Source of the DNA: Ktedonobacteria bacterium brp13
Lineage (GTDB): Bacteria; Chloroflexota; Ktedonobacteria; Ktedonobacterales; Ktedonobacteraceae
Assembly: GCA_015099395.1 (NCBI GenBank)
Contig: AP024096.1
Span: 8,287,485-8,351,484 of the forward strand
Length of the DNA stretch: 64,000 nt
Direction of reading: 5' to 3'
Notes under the pieces: model-generated
What the model was told of the DNA's origin: nothing
The model's database searches: none
What the model saw: only the letters and a program-made list of their open reading frames with translations
Part shown: positions 46,211 to 54,309 of the stretch, one piece after another
Layout: each line of letters starts with the position of its first letter
How positions within the stretch are numbered: position 1 is the first letter of the stretch
Position numbers and translations under genes: made by a program

Positions 46211-46846
46211 TTATAAAGAATACAGACTGCGCCAGCGTGCAAGTATCATAAGTGCTTGCTGGTGCAGTTCTTTGTGTTCTGGATCGTTGAGCCAGCGACT
46301 GACACCTGAAGGATGGGGGAGTGGTAATAACAGTAGTCCATCGCGTTCCTGATACTTACCAATAATCTGAGCAAGCTTAACCGGGCCAAAGAATGTCTCG
46401 ATGGCCATGGTGCCAAGCAGGAGCACAACTTTGGGTTGTACTATACGGAGCTCGGCTTCTAAATAGGGACGGCAGAGTAGCAACTCGGGCTTGCCAGGTT
46501 TACGGTCCCCGTTACCGTTCGGATGCTTGCCGGGATCGCAGCGAGTTAGTGAGCTAAGATATGTGTGCTCGTGTAGATAACCAGGTGGGAAGCCTGCCGC
46601 CTCCAGCCAGTGCTGTAGCACCATACCACCAGGCCCACTAAATGGCTGATCTTTTTCTATTGAGCGATGACCAGGAGCCTGTCCAATCACAAGGATACGA
46701 TCAGTACTACGTCCACTTACGATTGGATGTGCGACAGGGATATATCCTTGCTGTTGGCAGAGGCGGCACTGGCGGATCTGCTGCTGTAGAATGGATAGTT
46801 CGTTGGCCGCTCTGTCGTTTGTGCCCTGTTCACCGTTAGCGACCAC
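46211..46846 (-). CDS. Uracil-DNA glycosylase superfamily protein (family 4-like)
   Basis: About 211 residues if started at GTG 46846, which follows GAAGAGG by 6 bases and overlaps the flavin reductase stop by 11 bases; longer frames to 47020 would overlap that gene by almost 200 bases. Removes uracil from DNA by base excision. Motifs: ILVIGQAPGHRSIEKDQPFSG (motif 1 GQAPG with PFSGPGG), SLTRCDPG, and LPLPHPSGVSRWL (motif 3). CRLC, RCDP and LLLC cysteines could bind a 4Fe-4S cluster as in family 4. The HPSG motif is well preserved; activity is untested. Confidence 0.85.
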   Translation of the reverse strand: MVANGEQGTNDRAANELSILQQQIRQCRLCQQQGYIPVAHPIVSGRSTDRILVIGQAPGHRSIEKDQPFSGPGGMVLQHWLEAAGFPPGYLHEHTYLSSLTRCDPGKHPNGNGDRKPGKPELLLCRPYLEAELRIVQPKVVLLLGTMAIETFFGPVKLAQIIGKYQERDGLLLLPLPHPSGVSRWLNDPEHKELHQQALMILARWRSLYSL

Positions 46847-47471
46847 CCGTGGCCTCTTCAACGTTATCTGTACGAGCGCCAATGATACTTGGTTCTCGGT
46901 AGAATGTTGCCATATGACGATACTGACCCTCGAAGTAGAGTAATGGTTCACCCTCAAGTGCTGTCTGTACAGAGCCTGTTTGTTGGCTCTCATCTTCTGT
47001 GGGCAGTTCCTGACCCTCATTATTGACGTAGCTGATCTCTCCGGCCGTGCCCATAGCTTCGACCTGCCCTATAAAGATAGCATGATCGCCACCGGGATAT
47101 TCCGCGATGATACGCGCATCAATAAAAGCCAGCACATCGTCGAGCACAGGTGCGCCAGTTACAGCCGTATGATAGGCCGCATTACAAAATCTGTCGAATC
47201 GCCCTTGTGAATTGGTTGCGAAGCAGCGAGAATACTCTTTCTGCTCATTAGTCAGCATATTGACAGCGAATATTTTGCTCTCACGTAGGAGTGCAAGCGT
47301 ATTGCTATTATTATCGATGCAGATGAGGACAAGTGGTGGATTCAATGAGACCGAACAAAAAGAGTTTACGGTAAGTCCTCCAAGTACCTGCTGGCTCCTG
47401 GTGGTAACGACAGTTACTCCAGTTGCGAAGCGACCCATCACCTGGCGGAAAAAAGCTTTTTCAATAGCCAT
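46836..47471 (-). CDS. Flavin reductase family (FMN-binding split barrel) protein
   Basis: 211 residues. FRQVMGRFATGVTVVTTR is the family start, and GLTVNSFCSVSLNPPLVLICIDN the FMN-binding strand region. FAVNMLTNEQKEYSRCFA, FIDARIIAEYPGGDHAIFIGQV and LLYFEGQYR complete the fold. Members supply reduced FMN to partner monooxygenases or act as stand-alone reductases. No partner oxygenase is adjacent. The overlap with the glycosylase gene implies a two-gene transcript, but a functional link is not evident. Confidence 0.9.
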   Translation of the reverse strand: MAIEKAFFRQVMGRFATGVTVVTTRSQQVLGGLTVNSFCSVSLNPPLVLICIDNNSNTLALLRESKIFAVNMLTNEQKEYSRCFATNSQGRFDRFCNAAYHTAVTGAPVLDDVLAFIDARIIAEYPGGDHAIFIGQVEAMGTAGEISYVNNEGQELPTEDESQQTGSVQTALEGEPLLYFEGQYRHMATFYREPSIIGARTDNVEEATGGR

Positions 47472-47752
47472 TTATTAATCCTTCAATTGGAAAAAGAGAA
47501 AAAAGAACGGTAGCCTCATCCAGGAATTCCGATGAATGTAATAAATCGATTTTTCAGCCTGTGTATGAAAAATGGTTGAGCATATACTGTTGGATGCCTG
47601 GGTGACTACTCTTGCTTTTAAGTATCATCCCCACAAGGTCTCTTGTCAACTGAACTTCTGTACAGGATTGTGGGCGTAAACTGATGCACTGAGCTCTTCA
47701 GTTGGCGTTGATAAGTCTCAGCGTTGCCGCAGTAGAGCACTATAAATATAAC

Positions 47753-47781
47753 TTGACTTTCGCTACTCTACTGTCTATACT
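47753..47781 (+). promoter_or_regulatory. Sigma70-type promoter of the cobalamin riboswitch-btuCD unit
   Basis: TTGACT at 47753-47758 and TATACT at 47776-47781 with a 17-base spacer, about 40 bases before the aptamer. Nothing else is seen in the 47472-47752 stretch. Confidence 0.7.
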
Positions 47782-47814
47782 TATCTGCGTATCGATACGT
47801 ATTGTCATCGTCAG

Positions 47815-48045
47815 GTGGCCCTACATTCTCCTGAGATCAGTTGTTCGCTGGTGTGTTGGGGAGTGAAGGCAGAATAGGGAAGTCGGTGGGAATCCGACGC
47901 AGTCCGCGCTACTGTAACTGGTGAGTTGTTGCAGCTTTTCTCCATTGTTGTATGTCACTGTCCTGTGTTCGCTTCAACGGAGCAGGATGGGAAGACTGCT
48001 TGCACAACGTTTGAACCAGGAGCCAGGAGACCTGCCAGACGAATG
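47815..48045 (+). ncRNA. Cobalamin (B12) riboswitch
   Basis: The adenosylcobalamin aptamer signatures are all present in order: AATAGGGAAGTCGGTGGGAA and TCCGACGCAG (47866-47892), CGCTACTGTAACTGG, and at the 3' side the B12 box GAGCCAGGAGACCTGCC (48019-48035). A long variable arm (about 47925-48015) separates the halves. It precedes a vitamin B12-type importer, so B12 should repress it. The expression platform is unclear: GACCAGCG (48100) can pair with CGCTGGTC (48176), and eight T residues (48192-48199) directly abut the btuC ATG. Confidence 0.92.
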
Positions 48046-48199
48046 GCTCACATTCCTTCGCGCCAAAGGAGTGAACCTGGACAGATGGTTGCTGTATATG
48101 ACCAGCGCTGGCTTCTTTCTGCTCACGTTCCCACATTGACTCCTCGCTCGCGTCCTTGATTGTTGCATTGCTATCCGCTGGTCTCGCAAGATTTTTTTT

Positions 48200-49327
48200 A
48201 TGAAGCTAGCTACTCGACCATCTGTGCCATCACAACTAGCGCAAACCGTGCCAGCAGCACGTCTGCGTGCGTTACAACGTTCAAAACTGGCGATGTCGTT
48301 CCTCTTTCTGCTTTTGGTGGGCGCATTGTTCGGCTCAATATTGCTGGCCGTGGGTTTCGGTTCGGTCTCGATCCCATTTGCAACGATTATGAAGATCTTT
48401 CTCAATATGACTGGCATCTTTCATTTTCCTCAACACTGGGATCCCGCACTGGAGATTATCCTGGTGGAAGTGCGTCTCCCCATGGTTGTCGGTGCAGCAC
48501 TTGTCGGTGCAGGGTTGGCAGTTGCAGGTGTCCTCTTTCAAGGGATGTTACGCAATCCGCTGGCCGATCCTTATCTGTTGGGGACTTCGTCTGGAGCGGC
48601 ATTGGGCGCGACTATTGCTTTTGTGTTGCCTTTTGATACAGTATTTGGCTCTTATTTTTCTCTCACACCTGTGCTAGCCTTTGTAGGAGCGCTGACAACG
48701 GTTATTCTCGTCTATACAATGGCGCGGAGTGGAGGACAGACACAGGTCGTGACGCTGATTCTCGCTGGTGTCGTGGTGAATTCGATACTGGTGGCTATTC
48801 AGACACTGATCTTAAATCTCTGGCCTTCCGACGATTTTGGTCGTATCCTGGGTTTATTTAACTGGCTTGCCGGTGGTATCTCAGTGGTGAACTGGTCGCA
48901 GCTGTTGATCGTAGGCGGTATCGTGGCGTGTGGAGTACTGGCGGCATGCTGGCTAGCGCGAACGCTAGACCTCTTCGCCTTAGGCGAAGAGGGCGCGACC
49001 TATCTAGGTCTCCATGTTGAGCGAGCACGTTTTATTATCGTTATTGTAGCCTCGTTGCTCACTGCCGCAGCCGTCTCGATCAGTGGGCTGATCGGTTTTG
49101 TTGGTCTGGTCACGCCACACTTTGTGCGCCTCTTATTGGGGCCGGGTCACCGTAAATTGATCCCGGCTTCTGCCCTGGTTGGAGCTACCTTCCTGGTTTT
49201 AGCGGACCTGCTGGCACGTACATTGCTTGCTCCTGCAGTGTTGCCGGTAGGTATCTTTACCGCTCTGATCGGTGCTCCCTTCTTCTTAATTCTTTTGCGT
49301 AGTAGGAAGCGAGACTATCGATGGTAG
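48200..49327 (+). CDS. btuC: FecCD-family ABC transporter permease (cobalamin import)
   Basis: 375 residues, about 10 hydrophobic segments. Forms the membrane channel for B12 import. Family signatures: RLPMVVGAALVGAGLAVAGVLFQG, NPLADPYLLGTSSGAALGA, and ISGLIGFVGLVTPHFVRLLLGPGHRKLIP, followed by LLARTLLAPAVLPVGIFTALIGAPFF. No Shine-Dalgarno sequence precedes ATG 48200, which abuts eight T residues; initiation may be controlled by the riboswitch, or the start could be downstream (for example ATG 48293). Specificity for cobalamin is inferred from the riboswitch. It overlaps the ATPase gene by 7 bases. Confidence 0.9.
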   Translation: MKLATRPSVPSQLAQTVPAARLRALQRSKLAMSFLFLLLVGALFGSILLAVGFGSVSIPFATIMKIFLNMTGIFHFPQHWDPALEIILVEVRLPMVVGAALVGAGLAVAGVLFQGMLRNPLADPYLLGTSSGAALGATIAFVLPFDTVFGSYFSLTPVLAFVGALTTVILVYTMARSGGQTQVVTLILAGVVVNSILVAIQTLILNLWPSDDFGRILGLFNWLAGGISVVNWSQLLIVGGIVACGVLAACWLARTLDLFALGEEGATYLGLHVERARFIIVIVASLLTAAAVSISGLIGFVGLVTPHFVRLLLGPGHRKLIPASALVGATFLVLADLLARTLLAPAVLPVGIFTALIGAPFFLILLRSRKRDYRW

Positions 49328-50760
49328 CTGTAGATGTGAGAACTGGGAACAACCAGCCGGGTGAGCCCTTTTTATTAGCCGTAGAGCAGGTTAGCTTTGG
49401 GTATGGACAGCTTCCGCTGCTGTATGATGTTTCGACGCATGTGAAGCAAGGTGAGATGGTTGGCCTACTGGGTCCCAATGGTTCTGGTAAGACGACACTG
49501 TTACGTCTGTTGAGTGGTGCGCTACAACCGAAACAGGGGCGTATTTTACTGCAAGGGCGTGATATACGCAAATGGGGACGCAGGCAGGTGGCGCGGCGGA
49601 TTGCGGTGGTACCACAGGAATTGCATATGCCCTTTGCCTATACTGTTGAGCAGATGGTAGATATGGGACGCACCCCTTTTGTAACCTCCTTTTGGGGTGA
49701 CCGTAGCAGGGATGACCGCACGATTGTACAGAGTGCGATGGTTTCGGCTGGTGTTGAGCCACTGGCACAACGGGTCTTCAATGAGTTGAGCGGTGGGGAG
49801 CGACAGCGTGTCACAGTTGCCATGGCGCTAGCACAGCAGCCGGCGGCTCTACTCTTAGATGAACCGACATCACACCTGGATATCAAATATCAGATCGAAG
49901 TACTGGAACTGACTCGTCAGCTCAATCAAGAGCATGGGGTGACCGTTATTGCAGCGATGCACGATCTGAACCTGGCTGCTCGCTACTTTCCTCGTCTGCT
50001 TTTGTTTCAGCGGGGTATCGTAGCTGATGGTAGTCCTGCAGAAGTGCTAGAGGCAGGTCTGTTGCATCGTGTCTACGGCATCGACGTGCAGGTCGGTATC
50101 CTACGTGGTGCCGAGCACCTGAGCGTGCTACCACCTCCCAAAGCCAATGAGCGTGTCGAATTACAGGATCAGAGCGGACAGCACGATGATGTTGTCCCTG
50201 TAACGCCGGTTGTCCATCTCATCGCAGGTGGTGGTTCGGGTGAACTACTCATGCGTGCGTTGGCAGATGCACATATTCCTTTTAGCGCCGGAGTTCTCAA
50301 TATTGGTGACAGCGATCATACGTTAGCATTACGGCTTGCAGAAGATGTCCTCTCAGAACAACCCTTTGCGCCAGTCTCGCCAGCCTCATTAGAGCAGTTA
50401 CGCGCACGGTTACGCACTATTGCCATGCTGGTAATCTGTCCTACCGCTATTGGAGCAGGGAACCTGGCTTTATTGCACATAGCCATTGAGGCTGCGCAAA
50501 AGGGTATCCCAATCGTTCTATTTACGATGCCTGCTGCTAGCTCGTGTATACCTACCGAGACAGCGCCAGGTGAGACGCTTGCGGATATGCTCGCGGCACG
50601 TGATTATATTGGTGGTGAGGGGACACGATGCTTACAGCAGATAGTGCAGAGTGGAGCGACGCTAGCAGCCAGCGTTGCGGATGTACTGGAGGTCGTACGG
50701 CAGCATATAGGTTCGCGAGATCTTGAAGGATCTACCACAGCAGATGCCAGCCTTTTGTGA
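49321..50760 (+). CDS. btuD: ABC transporter ATPase with extra C-terminal domain (cobalamin import)
   Basis: 479 residues. The N-terminal 260 are a standard importer ATPase: Walker A GLLGPNGSGKTTLLRLLSG, Q-loop VVPQELHMP, signature LSGGERQRVTVAMAL, Walker B ALLLDEPTSHLD and the switch His in AAMHD. The C-terminal 190 residues (from VVHLIAGGGSGELLMRALAD) form a Rossmann-like domain not found in E. coli BtuD; it includes SAGVLNIGDSDHTLA and VICPTAIGAGNLALL. Its role is unknown, perhaps in sensing or handling a corrinoid intermediate. No substrate-binding btuF gene lies in the window, so it must be elsewhere. Confidence 0.9.
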   Translation: MVAVDVRTGNNQPGEPFLLAVEQVSFGYGQLPLLYDVSTHVKQGEMVGLLGPNGSGKTTLLRLLSGALQPKQGRILLQGRDIRKWGRRQVARRIAVVPQELHMPFAYTVEQMVDMGRTPFVTSFWGDRSRDDRTIVQSAMVSAGVEPLAQRVFNELSGGERQRVTVAMALAQQPAALLLDEPTSHLDIKYQIEVLELTRQLNQEHGVTVIAAMHDLNLAARYFPRLLLFQRGIVADGSPAEVLEAGLLHRVYGIDVQVGILRGAEHLSVLPPPKANERVELQDQSGQHDDVVPVTPVVHLIAGGGSGELLMRALADAHIPFSAGVLNIGDSDHTLALRLAEDVLSEQPFAPVSPASLEQLRARLRTIAMLVICPTAIGAGNLALLHIAIEAAQKGIPIVLFTMPAASSCIPTETAPGETLADMLAARDYIGGEGTRCLQQIVQSGATLAASVADVLEVVRQHIGSRDLEGSTTADASLL

Positions 50761-50777
50761 TTGATAAATGCATGTTT

Positions 50778-50836
50778 TACAGAAGAAGCAGGCTAGCCAC
50801 AATTCGTCTATGTGTGGCTAGCCTGCTTCTTCTGTA
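50778..50836. terminator. 24-bp perfect hairpin between convergent btuD and map
   Basis: Arms 50778-50801 and 50813-50836 are exact reverse complements with an 11-base loop. It lies between two convergent genes, the normal place for a shared terminator, but no T-run follows on either strand. Confidence 0.65.
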
Positions 50837-50868
50837 GCGAACTTATCGTGCTATACTATGCGCACTGC

Positions 50869-51657
50869 TTAGAGAGCAGATAGGATCTCTGGTTCGCCGT
50901 CTGTGACAGCTAGAGTATGTTCATACTGAGCAGTACGTTTGCCGTCTGCTGTGACTACGGTCCAGCGATCAGGGAGTGTTTTCACTTCATAGGTGCCAAC
51001 GTTGATCATTGGCTCAATGGTGAAGACCATATTGCGCTGGATGCGCAGACCGGTGTGTGGGTGACCAAAGTGCAGGACATTGGGATCTTCGTGCAGAGAG
51101 CGACCGACACCATGTCCAACAAGGTCACGTACAACTGAGAAGCCATGGGCCTCTGTATAACTCTGTATAGCGTTGCCGATGTCTCCTAGACGATTACCGT
51201 GCCGGGCCTGCTCAATGCCGAGATCCATTGCATGTTTGGCAACATCCAGTAGACTCTGTGATTCGTCATCGATATTGCCAACTGGATAGCTCATGCAGGA
51301 GTCACCATACCAGCCTTTGAGGATAACACCGATATCTACGCCGATGATATCACCATCCTGTAATATCCTCTTATCGCTGGGGATACCATGGCAGACGACC
51401 TCGTTGACCGAAGCACAGATGGTACCAGGGAAGGGAGGAGTCGCCGGTCGACCATGCCCACCGGGGTGCGCACCATAGCCGACATAGGCTGGGATTGCAT
51501 CTTTACTACGAATGTAGTCTTCAGCAATCTTGTCCAGTTCGCCAGTTGAGACACCAGGTTTCACATAGGGACGTAGCACCTCGAAAGTCTGTGCGACCAG
51601 GCGGCCTGCGTCACGGAGCATATCAATTTCTTTACGTGATTTCAATAAAACAGCCAT
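50869..51657 (-). CDS. map: Methionine aminopeptidase, type I
   Basis: 262 residues from ATG 51657 (GAAGAAGG upstream); longer frames overlap the regulator gene. Removes the initiator Met from nascent proteins. Metal ligands are recognisable in DGDIIGVDIGVIL and DSCMSYPVG (two Asp), GHGVGRSLHE (His), FTIEPM (Glu) and AQYEHTLAV (Glu). CASVNEVVCHGIPSDKR and the pattern HYGAHPGG-like YGAHPGGHG match the family. It is probably cotranscribed with the upstream XRE regulator, from the minus promoter at 52057-52085. Confidence 0.95.
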   Translation of the reverse strand: MAVLLKSRKEIDMLRDAGRLVAQTFEVLRPYVKPGVSTGELDKIAEDYIRSKDAIPAYVGYGAHPGGHGRPATPPFPGTICASVNEVVCHGIPSDKRILQDGDIIGVDIGVILKGWYGDSCMSYPVGNIDDESQSLLDVAKHAMDLGIEQARHGNRLGDIGNAIQSYTEAHGFSVVRDLVGHGVGRSLHEDPNVLHFGHPHTGLRIQRNMVFTIEPMINVGTYEVKTLPDRWTVVTADGKRTAQYEHTLAVTDGEPEILSAL

Positions 51658-51683
51658 GGATATACCTTCTTCGTATGGAATGA

Positions 51684-52001
51684 TCAAGCAAACGATGTTT
51701 TCTGCGTAGCAGCCTGCGTGTAGTGCTGTTTCGCTAATGGCACTGTGTGCTCTTGTGCGTCCTGCCATGTAAGCAGATCATCGGTTGTGACCTGGAAGTA
51801 GCGGTTGAAATAGGTGAGGAGATGATCGACCGTTGTATAGTCGATACGTTGGCTCTTCCCTGTATGTAATGCAGCGAGCACGCTCAGCGAGACGCCACTC
51901 TCTTCCGCGAGCCGTCGCAGGCTCACGGCCGCTTGACCCTGCTTTGCTCGCTCAACGTTTGCACGGGCAAGGAGGAGGCGTAATTGGCATGAGATGGTCA
52001 A
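51684..52001 (-). CDS. XRE-family helix-turn-helix regulator
   Basis: 105 residues. The Cro/CI-type HTH covers about residues 5-70: LRLLLARANVERA, then VSLRRLAEESGVSLSVLAALHTGK, with the recognition helix in VSLSVLAALHTG, then YTTVDHLLTYFNRYF. The C-terminal 30 residues are polar. It precedes map by 26 bases on the same strand and may control its own promoter, which contains a TTGACAAGTCAA palindrome. Targets are unknown. Confidence 0.8.
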   Translation of the reverse strand: MTISCQLRLLLARANVERAKQGQAAVSLRRLAEESGVSLSVLAALHTGKSQRIDYTTVDHLLTYFNRYFQVTTDDLLTWQDAQEHTVPLAKQHYTQAATQKTSFA

Positions 52002-52056
52002 GATCAGTACCTCACGGTTTATCTATTAAAAGTACTTCTTCTTCTATTTACTACTC

Positions 52057-52085
52057 ATCATAGCAGAATTGTGTTGACAAGTCAA
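52057..52085 (-). promoter_or_regulatory. Promoter of the XRE regulator-map unit
   Basis: On the minus strand TTGACT (52085-52080) and TATGAT (52062-52057) are separated by 17 bases. The imperfect palindrome TTGACAAGTCAA overlaps the -35 box and is a candidate operator. Confidence 0.6.
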
Positions 52086-52249
52086 TACAATGTATGACCT
52101 AGTACGTACACAATCAGAACCATGCTTGCAATCTAAGAACATTGCTTTTATACTGTGCAACAAGCCATACAACAAATGTGTACGTTGACCTGTTCTTTTT
52201 TTATATAAATATCTGGGATAGTTTATTGGAGCAATGATAAAGGATTAGT

Positions 52250-52543
52250 ATGAGCGAGGTTGAGAAAGTAACTGTAACCCTGCGCGTGCCTTCGACGTTG
52301 AGCGCATATAGTGGTGGAAAAAGTCAGATCACCCTGGAAGCGGGGACCGTAGGCGAGATGCTCGTTGCTCTACAAGAAGTGCATCCTCTTTTGTGGGAGA
52401 AGCTTTGCACGGAGCGGGGGAAAATACGTGGACATGTGAGAATATTTGTGAACAATCAGTTGATTACTGATGAAGATGAACTACAAACTATTCTAGAGCC
52501 GGGTCAAGAAGTTATTGTATTGCCAACAACTTTTAATCTATGA
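52250..52543 (+). CDS. MoaD/ThiS-like ubiquitin-fold protein lacking the C-terminal Gly-Gly
   Basis: 97 residues. The sequence follows the beta-grasp sulfur-carrier fold: VTVTLRVPSTLSAYSGG, VGEMLVALQEVHPLLWEKLC, HVRIFVNNQLITDEDELQTIL and PGQEVIVLPTTFNL. MoaD, ThiS and small archaeal modifier proteins end in Gly-Gly, which is adenylated and thiocarboxylated; here the protein ends TTFNL with no glycine. It may be a non-catalytic relative, or may serve as a structural binding partner. No molybdopterin or thiamine genes are adjacent. Divergent from the XRE gene. Confidence 0.75.
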   Translation: MSEVEKVTVTLRVPSTLSAYSGGKSQITLEAGTVGEMLVALQEVHPLLWEKLCTERGKIRGHVRIFVNNQLITDEDELQTILEPGQEVIVLPTTFNL

Positions 52544-52592
52544 GTAACAATTATTTTTTTCTCTCCTTCTGATCTTTTCTCTCTCTCCTCTA

Positions 52593-53855
52593 TTAAACTG
52601 GTGGCAAGAGGGGAAGAACTGCTTGCCAGGTCTCTGGATTGGTCCAATAGGTATTATGTGCCTGGGGATAGGCATGCCGGTTATTGACACGTATGTCTTG
52701 TATCTTATCTGGGAACAGTTCTTCGCCAACATAGCTGAGGATATCACGCATATCGTAAATGTTGAGCCATGGAGGGAAGTGGGATGGTAGGGCTTGACCA
52801 TAGAACAAGCTCTGAAGAGCATCCATCTCATAGAGTAACGGAGCTTGTGTGCCTGCTGTGATCAGGGAGTGTACTTGTGGTAGTTGGTGCTGGGCGAGGA
52901 TGTCAACGCATGCGACACCTCCCAGGCTATGCCCTAGCAAGGTGATCGGTGGTGTAACATGCTGGATATGGGCCAGTATGAGATCACGTAACTGCTCACC
53001 ACGTGCCTGGTAAAAAATGACATCACCAATAAAAGGTGTGAACATATCGAGTAAGATCCGGCGTTGACGTTCTTGCTGACTACGTGCGAAGACTGAGCGT
53101 CTCAACTGCTGCCACTGCCCCCCTGATTTCACATTATCAGTATGTAATGCACGAGCAAACTCAACGGTGAGTAGCATAATAATGTCATCACGTAGACGAC
53201 GATTTTCTTGCAGTTGGTTTTCTGTATTCCTGGATGGGTTCTGTTGCATCAGTGCGATCACGGCGCGCGCCAGTATCGGTGCCAGCATCTCAACATCAGT
53301 TGCCATCTGCACGTTCCGTAACGCATCTTGATACATTGATGAGGCGAAGAGCATCTGTTTTGCGGTCGCGAATGCCTGATCGAGATTGGCTGCTGTAAGT
53401 TTGATCTGCAATGTTAAAGGAAACTCCAGTGCGCGTAATCGGCTATCGCGTATCTCCCAGTGCTCCTCCATACTCTTATTTACATGCGGCCTCTTCATGA
53501 AAGGCCGTAGCGATCCTAGCCTTTCATGATAGGATACAGGTTCCAGATTCAGAATCTGTTGCCTCTGCTGTTTGTTGACGAGCGCCCTTAACTCATACCA
53601 GGGGTCCTGTTGCAAATGTGACCATAGTGCCACATCAGCAGTAGTCTGCGTTGTATCCTCTTTGTGCGTATAGTGTGGAATGGCCGCACCTCCGGCGTGC
53701 AAACGGGTACCCAGATGTTCGCCCCAGGTACAGAAACTGACTGCAAGATCGGGACGATAATGAGCGAGCGCAATTTTAATCTGCTCAAACATCTCACGAT
53801 CATCGGGAAAACGTATACCAGCCCCATGGACAAAAAGAACGGTTCCCATTTGCAT
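52593..53855 (-). CDS. Alpha/beta-hydrolase (lipase/esterase-like)
   Basis: 420 residues. The oxyanion region is TVLFVHGAGIRFPDD near the N-terminus and the nucleophile elbow is GHSLGG (about residues 305-312) in PPITLLGHSLGGVACVDIL. The C-terminus with VNNRHAYPQAHNTYWTNPE probably gives the catalytic His. A long helical insertion (about 130-290) separates the first strand from the nucleophile, as in some lipases and PGAP1-like proteins. No signal peptide is seen, so it is likely cytoplasmic. The substrate is unknown. Confidence 0.8.
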   Translation of the reverse strand: MQMGTVLFVHGAGIRFPDDREMFEQIKIALAHYRPDLAVSFCTWGEHLGTRLHAGGAAIPHYTHKEDTTQTTADVALWSHLQQDPWYELRALVNKQQRQQILNLEPVSYHERLGSLRPFMKRPHVNKSMEEHWEIRDSRLRALEFPLTLQIKLTAANLDQAFATAKQMLFASSMYQDALRNVQMATDVEMLAPILARAVIALMQQNPSRNTENQLQENRRLRDDIIMLLTVEFARALHTDNVKSGGQWQQLRRSVFARSQQERQRRILLDMFTPFIGDVIFYQARGEQLRDLILAHIQHVTPPITLLGHSLGGVACVDILAQHQLPQVHSLITAGTQAPLLYEMDALQSLFYGQALPSHFPPWLNIYDMRDILSYVGEELFPDKIQDIRVNNRHAYPQAHNTYWTNPETWQAVLPLLPPV

Positions 53856-53925
53856 ACCTTCCTTCGTAGCATTCTCTACCTACTGGCACTCTAAAGAAGA
53901 GCGAAAGGATACAATGACCTTCTTG

Positions 53926-53949
53926 TTAACATTCTGCTTTAACTTAACA
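53926..53949 (+). promoter_or_regulatory. Pho-box-like TTAACA repeats, distal
   Basis: TTAACA at 53926 and 53944 with TTTAAC at 53938 resemble the PhoP/PhoB half-sites seen in phosphate-regulated promoters of Bacillus and relatives. They are 360 bases before pstS; spacing is irregular. Confidence 0.3.
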
Positions 53950-54091
53950 CGCTATTTTACTATTTTCATTGAAGAGTTTAGCAGAGCCATTCCATATACG
54001 TTAGTCTGATGGCGGTAAGATAGCCTATTCAGGTGCTAAAAGAGAAGAAATTTAAGAGATAATTGATGTATCATGTTTCATGATGTTTTAC

Positions 54092-54163
54092 TGTAAACGT
54101 ATGTAAATAAACAAAAGCACGAATTTAACAAAGGGTTAACATATCCATAAAGACAGGTTAATT
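54092..54163 (+). promoter_or_regulatory. Pho-box array upstream of pstS
   Basis: TTAACA at 54125 and 54136 are exactly 11 bases apart, and a TTAATT follows at 54158 (22 bases on, two helical turns). Upstream, TGTAAA occurs at 54092 and 54102. Direct TT(A/T)ACA repeats at 11-base spacing are the binding pattern of PhoP/PhoB regulators. The PhoB-type gene downstream is the likely ligand. The whole 450-base region before pstS has no gene. Confidence 0.6.
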
Positions 54164-54309
54164 GTAGAGTGATAATTTATGGATGTGAGTTCAAGAGGTG
54201 CTTGATGTTCATGTAAATATGGATAAATCGGCATAGATAAACTAAACGTACAGGCATCCAGAATAATTTATTTTCTACAAAGCTCAATAAAAGAGCGATA
54301 GGAGACTTT

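Noticed and set aside
46847..47020. N-terminal extension of the uracil-DNA glycosylase
   Set aside because: It overlaps the flavin reductase coding region and has no family similarity; a GTG with a good SD at 46846 is preferred.
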